Shown here: positions 17,109 to 25,638 of the stretch, in pieces
Layout: every line of letters starts with the position of its first letter
How positions within the stretch are numbered: position 1 is the stretch's first letter
From: Gemmatimonadaceae bacterium
GTDB lineage: Bacteria; Gemmatimonadota; Gemmatimonadetes; Gemmatimonadales; Gemmatimonadaceae
Direction of reading: 5' to 3'
Assembly (NCBI GenBank): GCA_025358925.1
Contig: JANYHT010000068.1
Location: forward strand, 1 to 34,817
DNA length: 34,817 bases
Notes under the pieces: generated by a model
Seen by the model: the letters and a program-made list of their open reading frames with translations, nothing else
Databases searched by the model: none
Told to the model about the DNA's origin: nothing
Position numbers and translations under genes: made by a program

Positions 17109-20100
17109 CTATTTACCAGTGGCTGACAAATCGTTCCAGTTCAACAACGTATTGAACCCAAGAATAAACGTGCCTTGCGTCTGCCAACGCCAGAACGGCC
17201 GAATGGTAAACATCACGACGTGGCCCTTCCCGATAGGTGAATCGATCACGTTTGGACGATTTGACAAATTGGCGCCGCCCTCAAGCACGCCCGACAACAG
17301 CATGTCACGCGGGCTGGCCGGCCACGACATCACTACGCGTGGCTTCATATCATCAAGGGTGCGTGACGCTGAACCAGCGGCAGCACCACCAAATCCGCCG
17401 CCGCCGCCGCCACGACCGCCGAACGCGTCAGCGTTCGGCGCCATTACGGTGCTCGAGCTCCATTGCTGCATGGGATCCCACACGGAGTGTTCAACCCACG
17501 TCGCCATTGGCTGCGTGTTCTGATACACACCAGCGGTTGTCCCACCGCCCGCGCCTGCACCACCACCAAGCGCTGTGCCTGATAGCGCAGCGGAGCTTCC
17601 CGGACGCAATACGTCCGTCTTGCTGATCGGTGCGGCATTCGGCGTCATCGCTATGCCTGATTCCAGCAACGTCCCGCCGCTGAAGTACACGGGCAACTGA
17701 TTCACGTCGAAGCCGTAGGCGATCGGGCTTGTCATGTCGGTAATCACACCGCGCAAAATCGTTCCGCGATTGACGAGGCCTGGAGCCGTCGTTGTGCGAA
17801 TGCCTGGCGTCAGGTTGTAGGTCGGGAAGATGGCGGACGTGCCGCCTTCCGTGACCAGCGTGCCGCCGGCCTGCACAAACTCGTACAACATCTTCAGTCC
17901 ATCTTCGCCGAGCCCACCGCGTGTGTCCGCGGTTGAGTCGGGATAGCCAAGCGCCGGATATTCTTTGGTCCGCTGATAAGGGATTGGCGCACCCGTTGTT
18001 GGCGCTGCAACGCCAACTGCACCACCATGCGGCCACAGGATCACATCAAACTTTGTGCGTAACGCGCCCATTTTGCGGACGGCGTTTTCGCCAAAGTAGT
18101 TGAACGGAATTTTGTAATAGTCGAGCGCGGCACGCACCCATCCTTCGTCCTGCGTGTTGCCCCAACTGTGGATGTATCCGATGCGCGGAATATCGAGATC
18201 ATGTGACCTGACCGTCAGCGCGGCATCCGTTCCCCACGCCGAGAGTCCGAGTTCTTTCAACACTGGGTCAAGCGCGGCGCGGTTCGCTTTCGCAATGATG
18301 AAAGAACCCGCGCCAAACTTGTGGCCGGCCGCTTCGAACGGTGCTTCGGCAGCGGACATCTTTGTCGTCGCGAGACGATAGCGAAGAGCGACCATGTTGT
18401 TATCGCCCGTGTGATCGACAATCACCGTAGAACCTGCACCGCTGATGCCACCCGCTGCGGTCACATGCCCCGTCACTGGCGTCATGGACGCCGTCAAAAA
18501 CGACGCATCTTTAACTTCGTTCAGGATGATGTTGCGCATCATCTGGTACGTCCAACCAGTGTCGTCATAGGGCGACGGATTCGTGGTCGGATAATTCTGA
18601 ATCGCGAAGTACATGTCCGCGATCGTGCGGAACGGCTGATCGCCGCGAATGATCCAGTCACCCTGCTTCACGTCTACGGTACCAAACTTCATGTCGCTGT
18701 TCGCGACGTTGAACTCGAGACCTTGATCGATCAGTTCGTTGACGGCTTCTGCGGCATTCGCTTTCGAATGTTGACTCGCAGGAATGACCCAACCCTTCAC
18801 CGGACCAACGACACCCTTCTTGATCGCATTCTTGTTTTTGATCCAGTAGTTCTCAAGGAAGCGATCGCGCTCCTTACCCGTGTTCCACAACGCGTAGAGC
18901 ACAGCCGACTGTTGAATGTTCGTGTTGGCGCGCGAGCCCCACTTGATGTCGTTCGGTGTTGGGTTTGGACGGAACCACTCGCGACTTTGATTGTAGTTCG
19001 TGCCGCCGAGGATCTGCGTCAGTGCCGCATTGGAATCGGGTGTTGTAGCTGCACCACCACCACGTCCACCGCGACCACCAGCAGCAGCAGCAGTAACAAC
19101 AGGCGCAGCACCAGCAGCTGGCGGCGCTGCGGCGGCGAGCGGGCCGGGCGCTCCACCCCGACCACCGGCACTCACGACACCATCACAACCCGAACCGAAG
19201 CTCTGCACTTCGTAGAACCGACCGATGCCGTTGTGCGAGTGCACGAGGAAGAACATGTAGTTCGGCACCCAGCCATCGTAAAATCCATACGTCCACACCC
19301 CCGGAACGCCCTGCTTCGTCATTTCCATGACGTCGTTCTCGGCCATGTACCACCATTCGTTAATGGTGATTGGATCGAGCTGTTCGTTATACGGACCGGT
19401 ACCTGTGGAGACGTAGAGCAACGTCTGCGCTTCATGCAAATCGTGCAAAATTGTCGGGTGCCACTCGTTGGCAATCTTGCGCACGTTTTGCGTGAGCTTG
19501 AGGTACTGTCCCATGCCGTCGCGATTATTGTCATGCGCGACATACTTGCCCCAATACGGCGTGGGCAGGTTGAGACCCGTGCGCTGACGGAAGCACGCAC
19601 CGTCAACAATTTTGTCGCGACCGTCAGTTTCGATGACGGGCGTAATCATCGTCAATACGTTTTTGCGAATGCCCTGAATCATCGGCGTCTCTTCAACGAC
19701 CAATCGATAGGCCAGCTCCATGAGCATTTCTGGACCACCAGTTTCGGTGGAGTGCATGCCACTGGTCAGGTAGTAAACTGGTTTAGCAATGCCGAACAAC
19801 TGCTTCGCGCGGGCTTCTGGTGTCTTGCGCGGATCGGCCAGCTCGTTGAGGTAACCTTTGTACGTGTCGAGATTTTTGATCGTCTCTTCATCGGCGATGA
19901 CGAGTACCACCATGTCGCGACCTTCTTCGGACTTGCCGATCGACCAGTATTTCGCACGCGTGGGCGCCGCATCGGCAACCGCTTTCAGATAGCGATTAAT
20001 GTCGCCCGAATGCGTGAGGTAGCCGGGCATGCCCACGATGTGGTTGATGCCTGGAAACTTCAGTGTGGTGGGCACCTTATCCGAAAACGGTAGGTGGTCG

Positions 20101-20273
20101 ACCAAATTGGTGGTGATACGCGGATCGGTCAGCGTACTCTTGATCAGCTTTGTGTACTCTTCGTCCTGCCGTTGTGCCGCCTGCGCCGATACGGTTGATG
20201 CAACGCCCGTCGCAACGGCGGTGACCAACGCGGACCAAACGAGCCGACGCATTGTACGTCTCATGCGCGACAT
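17109..20273 (-). CDS. Secreted M14-family zinc carboxypeptidase (1054 aa)
   Basis: The start at 20273 gives MSRMRRTMRRLVWSALVTAVATGVASTVSAQA, a clear signal peptide with AAGGAGG 4 nt upstream; the frame upstream to 20480 looks non-coding. The catalytic domain of the M14 (carboxypeptidase A) family follows: H174-S-T-E177 in YYLTSGMHSTETGGPE is the HxxE zinc motif, with a conserved substrate-binding stretch PVIETDGRDK, AHDNNRDG (Asn-Arg) and LHDLHEAQ (His 277-280) carrying the third zinc ligand. A long insertion of Gly, Ala and Arg (residues about 360-420) looks disordered. The C-terminal half resembles a glutamine-amidotransferase-like Rossmann domain (VILWPHGGAVG, LKMLYEFVQAGGTLVTEGG). Many Gemmatimonadota and Bacteroidota have such large secreted M14 proteins. 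It stands alone on its strand; an extracellular peptide-degrading role is inferred. Confidence 0.9.
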   Translation of the reverse strand: MSRMRRTMRRLVWSALVTAVATGVASTVSAQAAQRQDEEYTKLIKSTLTDPRITTNLVDHLPFSDKVPTTLKFPGINHIVGMPGYLTHSGDINRYLKAVADAAPTRAKYWSIGKSEEGRDMVVLVIADEETIKNLDTYKGYLNELADPRKTPEARAKQLFGIAKPVYYLTSGMHSTETGGPEMLMELAYRLVVEETPMIQGIRKNVLTMITPVIETDGRDKIVDGACFRQRTGLNLPTPYWGKYVAHDNNRDGMGQYLKLTQNVRKIANEWHPTILHDLHEAQTLLYVSTGTGPYNEQLDPITINEWWYMAENDVMEMTKQGVPGVWTYGFYDGWVPNYMFFLVHSHNGIGRFYEVQSFGSGCDGVVSAGGRGGAPGPLAAAAPPAAGAAPVVTAAAAGGRGGRGGGAATTPDSNAALTQILGGTNYNQSREWFRPNPTPNDIKWGSRANTNIQQSAVLYALWNTGKERDRFLENYWIKNKNAIKKGVVGPVKGWVIPASQHSKANAAEAVNELIDQGLEFNVANSDMKFGTVDVKQGDWIIRGDQPFRTIADMYFAIQNYPTTNPSPYDDTGWTYQMMRNIILNEVKDASFLTASMTPVTGHVTAAGGISGAGSTVIVDHTGDNNMVALRYRLATTKMSAAEAPFEAAGHKFGAGSFIIAKANRAALDPVLKELGLSAWGTDAALTVRSHDLDIPRIGYIHSWGNTQDEGWVRAALDYYKIPFNYFGENAVRKMGALRTKFDVILWPHGGAVGVAAPTTGAPIPYQRTKEYPALGYPDSTADTRGGLGEDGLKMLYEFVQAGGTLVTEGGTSAIFPTYNLTPGIRTTTAPGLVNRGTILRGVITDMTSPIAYGFDVNQLPVYFSGGTLLESGIAMTPNAAPISKTDVLRPGSSAALSGTALGGGAGAGGGTTAGVYQNTQPMATWVEHSVWDPMQQWSSSTVMAPNADAFGGRGGGGGGFGGAAAGSASRTLDDMKPRVVMSWPASPRDMLLSGVLEGGANLSNRPNVIDSPIGKGHVVMFTIRPFWRWQTQGTFILGFNTLLNWNDLSATGK

Positions 20274-20277
20274 CCTG

Positions 20278-20284
20278 CCTCCTT
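20278..20284 (-). promoter_or_regulatory. Strong Shine-Dalgarno for the M14 peptidase
   Basis: AAGGAGG (minus strand) lies 4 nt before ATG 20273 and 13 nt before the next in-frame ATG at 20264. It is the strongest ribosome binding site I saw in the window and fixes the start near the signal peptide. Confidence 0.6.
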
Positions 20285-20321
20285 CATGGTGGATACGAGT
20301 GCCGGACGCGCCGGCCATAGG

Positions 20322-20359
20322 GACGTGAAGCGCATTCGTGGACGTGGAGCGCATTCTGA
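20322..20359. repeat. Two tandem 19-bp units upstream of the M14 gene
   Basis: GACGTGAAGCGCATTCGTG is followed directly by GACGTGGAGCGCATTCTGA; the first 16 bases differ at one position. The pair lies 49 bp before the M14 start, next to a TATACT box on the minus strand (20363-20368), and could be a regulator site or a chance duplication. Confidence 0.4.
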
Positions 20360-20529
20360 GAGAGTATACGCAGTAGAGGGGTATTTCGTGGAGTCGGCGG
20401 ATGGGTCGGGTCGAGGGCTGGAGTTTCTTCGCGATCCGCGTCCACCTCGAACGTCGGTTCTGCGCTATTGACGTGTCCATTATATCGAGGGAGCCTCAGT
20501 CAGTAGTTCCGTTAAAAACAATGACTGGC

Positions 20530-20690
20530 CACGAATGACGCGAATGACGCGAATTCGAACGAAGCGAGAGAGACGATCGACGCGCTACACGAATGAGCGA
20601 CTTTTTATCAAAAAAAAACCGCGTGCCCGACGTGTCGTAGCGACGCTCGTCACCACACGAAGCAGATTCGCGTGATTCGTGTAATTCGCG
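20530..20690. repeat. Inverted clusters of 9-bp CRCGAATNN repeats
   Basis: On the plus strand CACGAATGA, CGCGAATGA and CGCGAATTC lie end to end at 20530-20556, with a fourth CACGAATGA at 20588-20596. On the minus strand CGCGAATTA, CACGAATCA and CGCGAATCT lie end to end at 20690-20664. The two clusters face each other across about 107 bp. Similar short flanks (TAGTT...AAAACAAYGACTG) occur at 20505-20526 and 20696-20714. This occupies most of the 451-bp gap between the M14 and cation antiporter genes and looks like an intergenic repeat element. Confidence 0.6.
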
Positions 20691-20724
20691 GTCGGTAGTT
20701 GAAAACAACGACTGCCGAACTCGC

Positions 20725-21780
20725 TCAGCCCCACCAAAACGCAGCGGCGATGATGCAATAGAGCCCAATCAACGCCAAACCTTCCAACCAGATTGACTCA
20801 CCGTCGTACACGACGAACGCCGTAACAATGGCCGTCAATGCCATCGCGACGACCAGCAGCGGTGGAAGCACCAATGTCAACACGGGGCCACCGATCACGA
20901 ACGACAGCAGCACCAGCGCGGGAATCAATCCGAGCGCGACTTGCAGCGAACTATTCAGGATAACGCTGACCGCGTAGTCCGCCTGATTTCGCCACGCGAG
21001 TTGAATACCCACCAAGTTTTCGATGGCGTTCCCGGCGATCGCCACAACCACCAAGCCCGCAAATGTCTCAGAGATGCCGAGAATCTTCATTGCCGGTTGT
21101 AGCCCTGCTACGAACCAGTCCGACACGAACGCTGCGCCAACGGACGAGAGTGCGAGCAGACCAATGGTTAATGGCATACCCCATGGCGCATGTTCCGAAC
21201 CAATATCTTGCGGCGCAATCGAGGGATCGCCCTTCACTGAGAAGTAAATGCTTGCCGCCATCACGATGAGCAGAATGATCGAACAAAACACGCTCAGTAC
21301 TGCGATGTGCGACTCGGCCGCCGCGTGCAATTCTTTGGCAAGCGTTGGAATCATCAGTGCGGCGACCGCCAGCAACATGAGCGTCGCGATCATTTTTGGC
21401 GGTTCTGATTTGAATTGTTGCTTCCCGTTTTTCAGTCCGCCGAGAAACAGCGCAAGCCCGAACACCAGCAGCGAATTACCAAGAATAGACCCAATCAGCG
21501 CCGCTTTCACGACGCCGGTCAAACCCGCCCTGAGCGCAAAGATGCACACAAAGAGCTCCGGCAAATTCCCAAGACCGGATTGCAGAATACCCGTCGCGCC
21601 CGGACCAAGTCTGCTGCCAAGCTGCTTCGTTGCATCGCCGACAATGACGGCGAGGAGCGCCAACGCGGCGGCAGTTGTGCCGAACGTGAGCACTACGTTT
21701 GCGTCGGCAAAGTGCAGCGCACCAGCCGTCACCGTTGCGAGGAGCGCCGCTAGGGCAGCAAATTTTTCCCTCTTTCCCAT
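20725..21780 (-). CDS. cax: Ca2+/H+ antiporter (CaCA superfamily, CAX/ChaA type)
   Basis: A 351-residue inner-membrane protein with about eleven helices. The two alpha-repeats that define the CaCA superfamily are both present: GNLPELFVCIFALRAGLTGVVKAALIGSILGNSLLVFG (around residues 92-130) and VAIAGNAIENLVGIQLAWRNQADYAVSVILNSSLQVALG (around 246-285), each with the essential acidic residue (E in NLPE and NAIE). The family exports Ca2+ or other divalent cations against H+. The acid-rich loop between the halves is short, as in prokaryotic CAX proteins. The gene is monocistronic, divergent from the DinB-family gene, and ends at the 9-bp repeat region. Confidence 0.92.
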   Translation of the reverse strand: MGKREKFAALAALLATVTAGALHFADANVVLTFGTTAAALALLAVIVGDATKQLGSRLGPGATGILQSGLGNLPELFVCIFALRAGLTGVVKAALIGSILGNSLLVFGLALFLGGLKNGKQQFKSEPPKMIATLMLLAVAALMIPTLAKELHAAAESHIAVLSVFCSIILLIVMAASIYFSVKGDPSIAPQDIGSEHAPWGMPLTIGLLALSSVGAAFVSDWFVAGLQPAMKILGISETFAGLVVVAIAGNAIENLVGIQLAWRNQADYAVSVILNSSLQVALGLIPALVLLSFVIGGPVLTLVLPPLLVVAMALTAIVTAFVVYDGESIWLEGLALIGLYCIIAAAFWWG

Positions 21781-21887
21781 GGTTGCTGATTACGCGACAA
21801 TTCACGACTTCGCAACTCGTGGATCAAGCGCCATCTTATTTGCTACGCCGTGCCCTCCGTCTGTTCCCTCCATCGCCAGAGATCCGT

Positions 21888-22433
21888 ATGAAACGTCCGG
21901 TCGCCATTTACGTGCTCGCTCTTAGTCTCGCCGTTGCGTGCGCCTCTGCGCCTGCGTTCGCTCAGCCGTCCACCGGCGGTCCCGACGCCGCCATTGCCGC
22001 ACTTCGCTCGCAGTGGAAGAGCACCACCACGTACATCACAGTGGCCGCCGAAGAACTCACCGAAGCAGAATATGGGTATCGTCCCGTGGCTGGCGTGCGC
22101 ACATTCGGCGAACTTATTGGCCACGTGGCCGGCACGCAAAACATGCTCTGTGCCTTGGTGTTAGGCGACAAGCAACCGGCCGAGGATGCCATTGAAAAAT
22201 CGGCGACAACGAAAGCCACGTTGGTCGCCGCACTGAAAGCATCAAACGTGTATTGCGCGAAGGCGTATGCGATCAGCGCCACGGTTTCGAACGCCGCCAT
22301 CGACGTGTTCGGAGAGAAGAGTACAAAGGTCGGCGCGTTGGCGCTCAACGCGGTGCACGACGGCGAACACTATGGCAACATTGTTACCTACATGCGGATG
22401 CAGGGGAAGGTACCGCCGTCAAGCAAGCGATAA
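21888..22433 (+). CDS. Secreted DinB-family (DinB_2-like) protein
   Basis: A 181-residue protein beginning MKRPVAIYVLALSLAVACASAPAFAQ, a Sec signal peptide, which fixes the start at 21888 although the frame is open further upstream. The mature part is a four-helix bundle of the DinB/YfiT type with the metal-binding histidine triad: H79 in FGELIGHVAG, and H157 and H161 in AVHDGEHYGNIVTYMRMQG. DinB-like proteins bind a divalent metal; many of the thiol-transferase or unknown type are cytosolic, so an exported one is notable but common in this kind of genome. Substrate unknown. It starts 107 bp from the divergent antiporter gene. Confidence 0.88.
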   Translation: MKRPVAIYVLALSLAVACASAPAFAQPSTGGPDAAIAALRSQWKSTTTYITVAAEELTEAEYGYRPVAGVRTFGELIGHVAGTQNMLCALVLGDKQPAEDAIEKSATTKATLVAALKASNVYCAKAYAISATVSNAAIDVFGEKSTKVGALALNAVHDGEHYGNIVTYMRMQGKVPPSSKR

Positions 22434-22456
22434 GGACGTGCATGCACGCGACGTGA

Positions 22457-23215
22457 CTACTTAAATCGCAAACACACCACGCGCTCCACTTGGTCGCTGT
22501 CCACGGCCAACAAACACGTGTATCGATTGCCGATAAACGTCCGACCACGCGTCACCTCAAGCTCCGCTTCGCGCGGTTGCCCGTCGGGCGTCGGGCGTTC
22601 CACCCACAGCGTGCCATCCGTCGCAGACGCAAGTCCGACGAGCGGCGGATGTACGCGTGGCACGCCGAACGGCAAATTGCCTGCCGACGCGGATACGGCG
22701 TTCGCAACACTTTTCAGTCGCGCCTCACCGGTCGCGCGTTCTTTCTCGGAGAGCGGTATCTCCGGCACTGTGCGCACCACGAGCACCGTATGCGCGCACC
22801 CACTGCGGTCCGTACGGTTGATAGATGCGCTGTTCCGACGTACCGATCACCGTGCCAGATGCGGATTTTTCTGCGGTGACAATTTTATATTCGCCGGCGT
22901 CCGCTCCAATCGGAATTGGTAACGTATCCGTTTGCAGACCAACGCCGGCCAACGAAAGACGCACACGTGTCGGACGAAACCGTTTTGTATTCGCGTCAAA
23001 AACACTCCACTCGTCGATGACATTACCCGCGACATCGAACGTAATCGGCTGCCGACTGCCACACTTGCTCCACCAATTGTGAGTGTACGCGCACCACGCC
23101 AATGCGGCAGTTCGACCTCGGCCTTCATTTGCGCGCGCATCACGACCGGAGACATCAGCGCCCCACAGAGCGGAAACGCCAGAGCAAATGCAGGGATGTA
23201 TCGCTTGGTCGACAT
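22457..23215 (-). pseudogene. Secreted-protein gene with two compensating frameshifts
   Basis: Three minus-strand reading frames join into one plausible exported protein. It starts MSTKRYIPAFALAFPLCGALMSPVVMRAQ (signal peptide, from 23215), continues MKAEVELPHWRGARTLTIGGASVAVGSR, then must shift by -1 near 23045-23055 to read ITFDVAGNVIDEWSVFDANTKRF through GTSEQRIYQPYGPQWVR, then shift by +1 near 22790-22797, inside a GCGCGC run, to read HTVLVVRTVPEIPLSEKERATG to the stop. The first and last parts share one frame and the middle is in another, so the two indels cancel. Without the middle shift the first frame stops at 22847. I do not recognise the family. It may be a real pseudogene or two base-call errors. 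Confidence 0.65.
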
Positions 23216-23277
23216 CGGAGCGAGATTGAAGTTGATATGAAGGAATGTCACTGGATACGCACACTCAAGAGTCACTC

Positions 23278-24195
23278 ATGCGCGTTGTTCCGCAAGCCGC
23301 CGTGATAATCGCGACCGTGATATTCCGCGCGACCGTTCTACGCGCGCAGGTGCTGGCGCCGCAAAATCCGTCGCCGATGACCGAGCACACACGTGCACAC
23401 GGACGGATCACACCAACAGAACTCGCTGGCACAAAACGCACGTTTAATGGTCCACTCGACAAACCGGTCGAACTTTTTATAACGGCGAAGAGTCGCAGCA
23501 CACACGGCCTTAAACTTGTCGTGCATTTTCTCGGCGCACCATTCATTCCCGAATATGCGGTGTCACAGCTCGGCGCGGACTATGCCGTGGCTGTCGTGAA
23601 CATCGGCTCTGGCAGCGGCATCTATGATCGCACCTTTTCCGATCCATCGGCATTCGACTCCTTGCTCTCCAGCATTCAACGCGAAGCTGCCACTGCACTC
23701 AGCGTAACCGTGAGCTTTCGGAGCATCACGCTCTCCGGCTTTAGTGCGGGTCACGGCGCTATTCGTGCGATCCTGCGCGACTCCGTGCATTTCGCGCACG
23801 TCAATGCGGTGCTGCTCCTCGATGGGATGCACACGAGCTACGTGCCAGAAGGAACGGTGATTGAAAAAGGTGGCACGCTTGACACGTACAATCTTGACGC
23901 GTTTGTACGCTTCGGCCGCGCCGCAATGCGCGGTGAGAAGCGCTTTGTTGTCACGCACTCGGAGATATTTCCAGGAACATTTGCGAGCACCACCGAGACA
24001 ACGGACTATCTCGCACTCACGCTCGGCGCCGTGCGAAGGCCGGTGTTGCGCTGGGGACCCGGCGGCATGCAGCAGCTGAGCGACGTGAGGCGCGGGCGCT
24101 TTGAAATTCTTGGCTTCGCCGGTAACACCGCACCGGATCACATTGATCAGTTTCAGGGCATGCCGACATTTCTCCGATTGTTGGAGCGACGCTAG
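23278..24195 (+). CDS. Secreted alpha/beta-hydrolase-like protein
   Basis: A 305-residue exported protein starting MRVVPQAAVIIATVIFRATVLRAQ, a plausible signal peptide; the frame begins 11 codons earlier (ATG 23245), which I reject because it would put polar residues before the signal. The nucleophile elbow is G154-F-S156-A-G158 in ITLSGFSAGHGAI. An oxyanion-loop-like LVVHFLGAP lies upstream, an acidic residue at D182 (VLLLDGMH), and a late DHIDQF supplies a candidate catalytic histidine. Together these fit the serine alpha/beta-hydrolase fold; the substrate is unknown. It is divergent from the frameshifted gene and overlaps the convergent regulator gene by 4 bp at its stop. Confidence 0.75.
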   Translation: MRVVPQAAVIIATVIFRATVLRAQVLAPQNPSPMTEHTRAHGRITPTELAGTKRTFNGPLDKPVELFITAKSRSTHGLKLVVHFLGAPFIPEYAVSQLGADYAVAVVNIGSGSGIYDRTFSDPSAFDSLLSSIQREAATALSVTVSFRSITLSGFSAGHGAIRAILRDSVHFAHVNAVLLLDGMHTSYVPEGTVIEKGGTLDTYNLDAFVRFGRAAMRGEKRFVVTHSEIFPGTFASTTETTDYLALTLGAVRRPVLRWGPGGMQQLSDVRRGRFEILGFAGNTAPDHIDQFQGMPTFLRLLERR

Positions 24196-24836
24196 GGCGT
24201 CGAAGGGCGCGCCGAAATCTTGAACGAGCATCGTGGGTGTCCATCGGTCCGGTCACACTGCTCGTGCACGTCAGCTCGTGTCGTCTCAGCGAGCAATTGC
24301 TCGACCGCACGACACGCCTCCGGACGCGCACGCACCGCGGTGGCCAGCGGACACCCATACCCCCGCATCACAAACGACTTCCCGTCGCGTTCGATATCCG
24401 CAACGGCGCCAAGCTCGCCAAGAAACGCCACGGCGGCGTTAACGCGCGCACCCAGCGTACTCGCGGAACTATCGGCCTTGGCACCGAGTCGTTTGCCGAC
24501 TTCGCGCATGAGCGCGTTGAGTTGCGCGTGCGTGTGCCGCTCACCAAGCACCTCCAGCAGCGTCGCAAGTGTCGGCGCATATGCGGACGAAAACGCAACT
24601 TCGGCGTCGTCCGCAACACCGTAAAACGTCGGCGGCTTGCCGACGAGTCCCTCGCGACGCGGACCTGCGTCAGTCACTACACCGTCACGTGCCAGCGATA
24701 AAAGCTGCGCGCGCACTGCATTGTCCGTGATCCCTAACTCGGCCGCCAAATCGTCGACGCTTCGATGTCCGCGTCTGAGAAGTGCCACGAGGCGCCCTCG
24801 CGTCGATTGCCCGAATTGCCGCTGCCACCATGCCAT
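24192..24836 (-). CDS. HTH transcriptional regulator with C-terminal four-cysteine motif (SufR-like)
   Basis: A 214-residue regulator. Residues about 10-60 form a winged helix (STRGRLVALLRRGHRSVDDLAAELGITDNAVRAQLLSLARDGVV), and the remainder is the sensor part. Near the C-terminus four cysteines lie at 162, 175, 194 and 203 (GCPLA, EACRA, HEQCDR, PRCSF): the first pair is spaced C-x12-C and the tail ends CSFKI, much like SufR-type regulators that bind an iron-sulfur cluster and repress Fe-S assembly genes. The later spacings differ from classic SufR, so the ligand is uncertain. I prefer ATG 24836 to a TTG at 24881. No suf genes are nearby. It is divergent from the DUF4142 gene, the natural first target to consider. 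Confidence 0.82.
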   Translation of the reverse strand: MAWWQRQFGQSTRGRLVALLRRGHRSVDDLAAELGITDNAVRAQLLSLARDGVVTDAGPRREGLVGKPPTFYGVADDAEVAFSSAYAPTLATLLEVLGERHTHAQLNALMREVGKRLGAKADSSASTLGARVNAAVAFLGELGAVADIERDGKSFVMRGYGCPLATAVRARPEACRAVEQLLAETTRADVHEQCDRTDGHPRCSFKISARPSTP

Positions 24837-25001
24837 TTTGGGCCCCGTGATGAGTTGCCAGTAACCTACGATGCATTCCAAAAAAATCCTAGTATATCAA
24901 AGTTTTATTTGCCTTATTAATACTCGCCCCCCATCTTTATCGTCACGCCGAGTACTCGGCTTGGATGTATTTCACCACACGCAGGCAAGGGAGAGCGATC
25001 G
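24837..25001. promoter_or_regulatory. AT-rich divergent promoter region
   Basis: The 165 bp between the SufR-like regulator and the DUF4142 gene contain a strikingly AT-rich stretch (24880-24925) in otherwise GC-rich sequence. On the minus strand TATACT (24891-24896) can serve as a -10 for the regulator; its -35 is weak. No classical SufR operator (CAAC-N6-GTTG) was seen. AAGGGAG at 24987-24993 is the ribosome binding site of the DUF4142 gene. Confidence 0.4.
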
Positions 25002-25556
25002 ATGCTGAGACGAAATGGAGTGTTGAACGGGACGGTTATGACCGGTCTCGTCGCGATAACAGCGGCTTTGATGGGCGCGACGAGCAGCGCGGTCGCCCAA
25101 GCCGCTGCGTTGGACGATCCAACAATTGTGGCAATTTTCGATGCCGCCAATACGTGGGACATTGCGACCGGCGCTCTCGCGAAGACCAAGGGCACCAGCA
25201 AGGAGATTCGGGAGTTCGGCGCGATGCTCGTGCGCGATCATACCATGGTGCGCAAACAGGGGCGCGACCTCGCGGCAAAATTGCACGTCACGCCAACACC
25301 GCCGAAGAACTTCGGCATGGCCAAGGATCACGACGTGGCAATGACGAAGCTCAAGGCGCTCAAGGGTGCAGCGTTTGATCGCGCATTCTTCGCCCATGAA
25401 GTGGCGTACCATAAGGCGGTGATCGACGCCGTCACCACGACACTGCTACCGGCGTTGCATAACCAAGAAGTCAAAGACCTTGTGACCAAAGTGGCGCCCG
25501 CATTTCAAGCGCACATGATCGCGGCGCAGACCATGCTCGACAAATTACCGAAATAG
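25002..25556 (+). CDS. Secreted DUF4142 (ferritin-like fold) protein
   Basis: A 184-residue protein with a long N-terminal signal sequence (MLRRNGVLNGTVMTGLVAITAALMGATSSAVAQA). The mature part is all-helical with the DUF4142 pattern: IVAIFDAANTWDIATGALAKTKGTSKEIREFGAMLVRDHTMVRKQG, followed by FDRAFFAHEVAYHKAVIDAV and a final helix QAHMIAAQTMLDKL. The family has a ferritin-like four-helix bundle with conserved His and Asp residues (here RDH and EVAYH) and is periplasmic in most bacteria; its role is not established. The Shine-Dalgarno AAGGGAG lies 8 nt before the start. The divergent cysteine-rich regulator suggests possible redox or metal control, which is inference. Confidence 0.9.
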   Translation: MLRRNGVLNGTVMTGLVAITAALMGATSSAVAQAAALDDPTIVAIFDAANTWDIATGALAKTKGTSKEIREFGAMLVRDHTMVRKQGRDLAAKLHVTPTPPKNFGMAKDHDVAMTKLKALKGAAFDRAFFAHEVAYHKAVIDAVTTTLLPALHNQEVKDLVTKVAPAFQAHMIAAQTMLDKLPK

Positions 25557-25575
25557 CGTACGGGTGTTGACGAGG

Positions 25576-25608
25576 CTCGGCGCGTGATCACTCTCATAGC
25601 GCGCCGAG
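25576..25608 (+). terminator. GC-rich hairpin after the DUF4142 gene
   Basis: CTCGGCGCG pairs with CGCGCCGAG across a 15-nt loop, starting 19 nt after the DUF4142 stop. No T-run follows, so it is terminator-like rather than canonical. Confidence 0.4.
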
Positions 25609-25638
25609 TCGCCTGTTAAAGACTCTCTAGCGCTGCCT

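Noticed and set aside
19040-19160. Short ACC/CAG-rich tandem pattern
   Set aside because: It is the coding sequence of the Gly/Ala/Arg-rich linker in the M14 protein, not an independent repeat.
18321-20093. Long plus-strand open frame (590 codons) opposite the M14 peptidase
   Set aside because: It mirrors the M14 gene, whose signal peptide, zinc motif and Shine-Dalgarno are clear; the plus frame is rich in Arg and His and has no domain.
20274-20480. N-terminal extension of the M14 gene
   Set aside because: The 69 extra residues are non-hydrophobic and Arg-rich and would bury the signal peptide; AAGGAGG lies just before 20273.
22437-22448. CGTGCATGCACG palindrome between convergent genes
   Set aside because: A 12-bp palindrome without a loop is too short to support a terminator or operator call.
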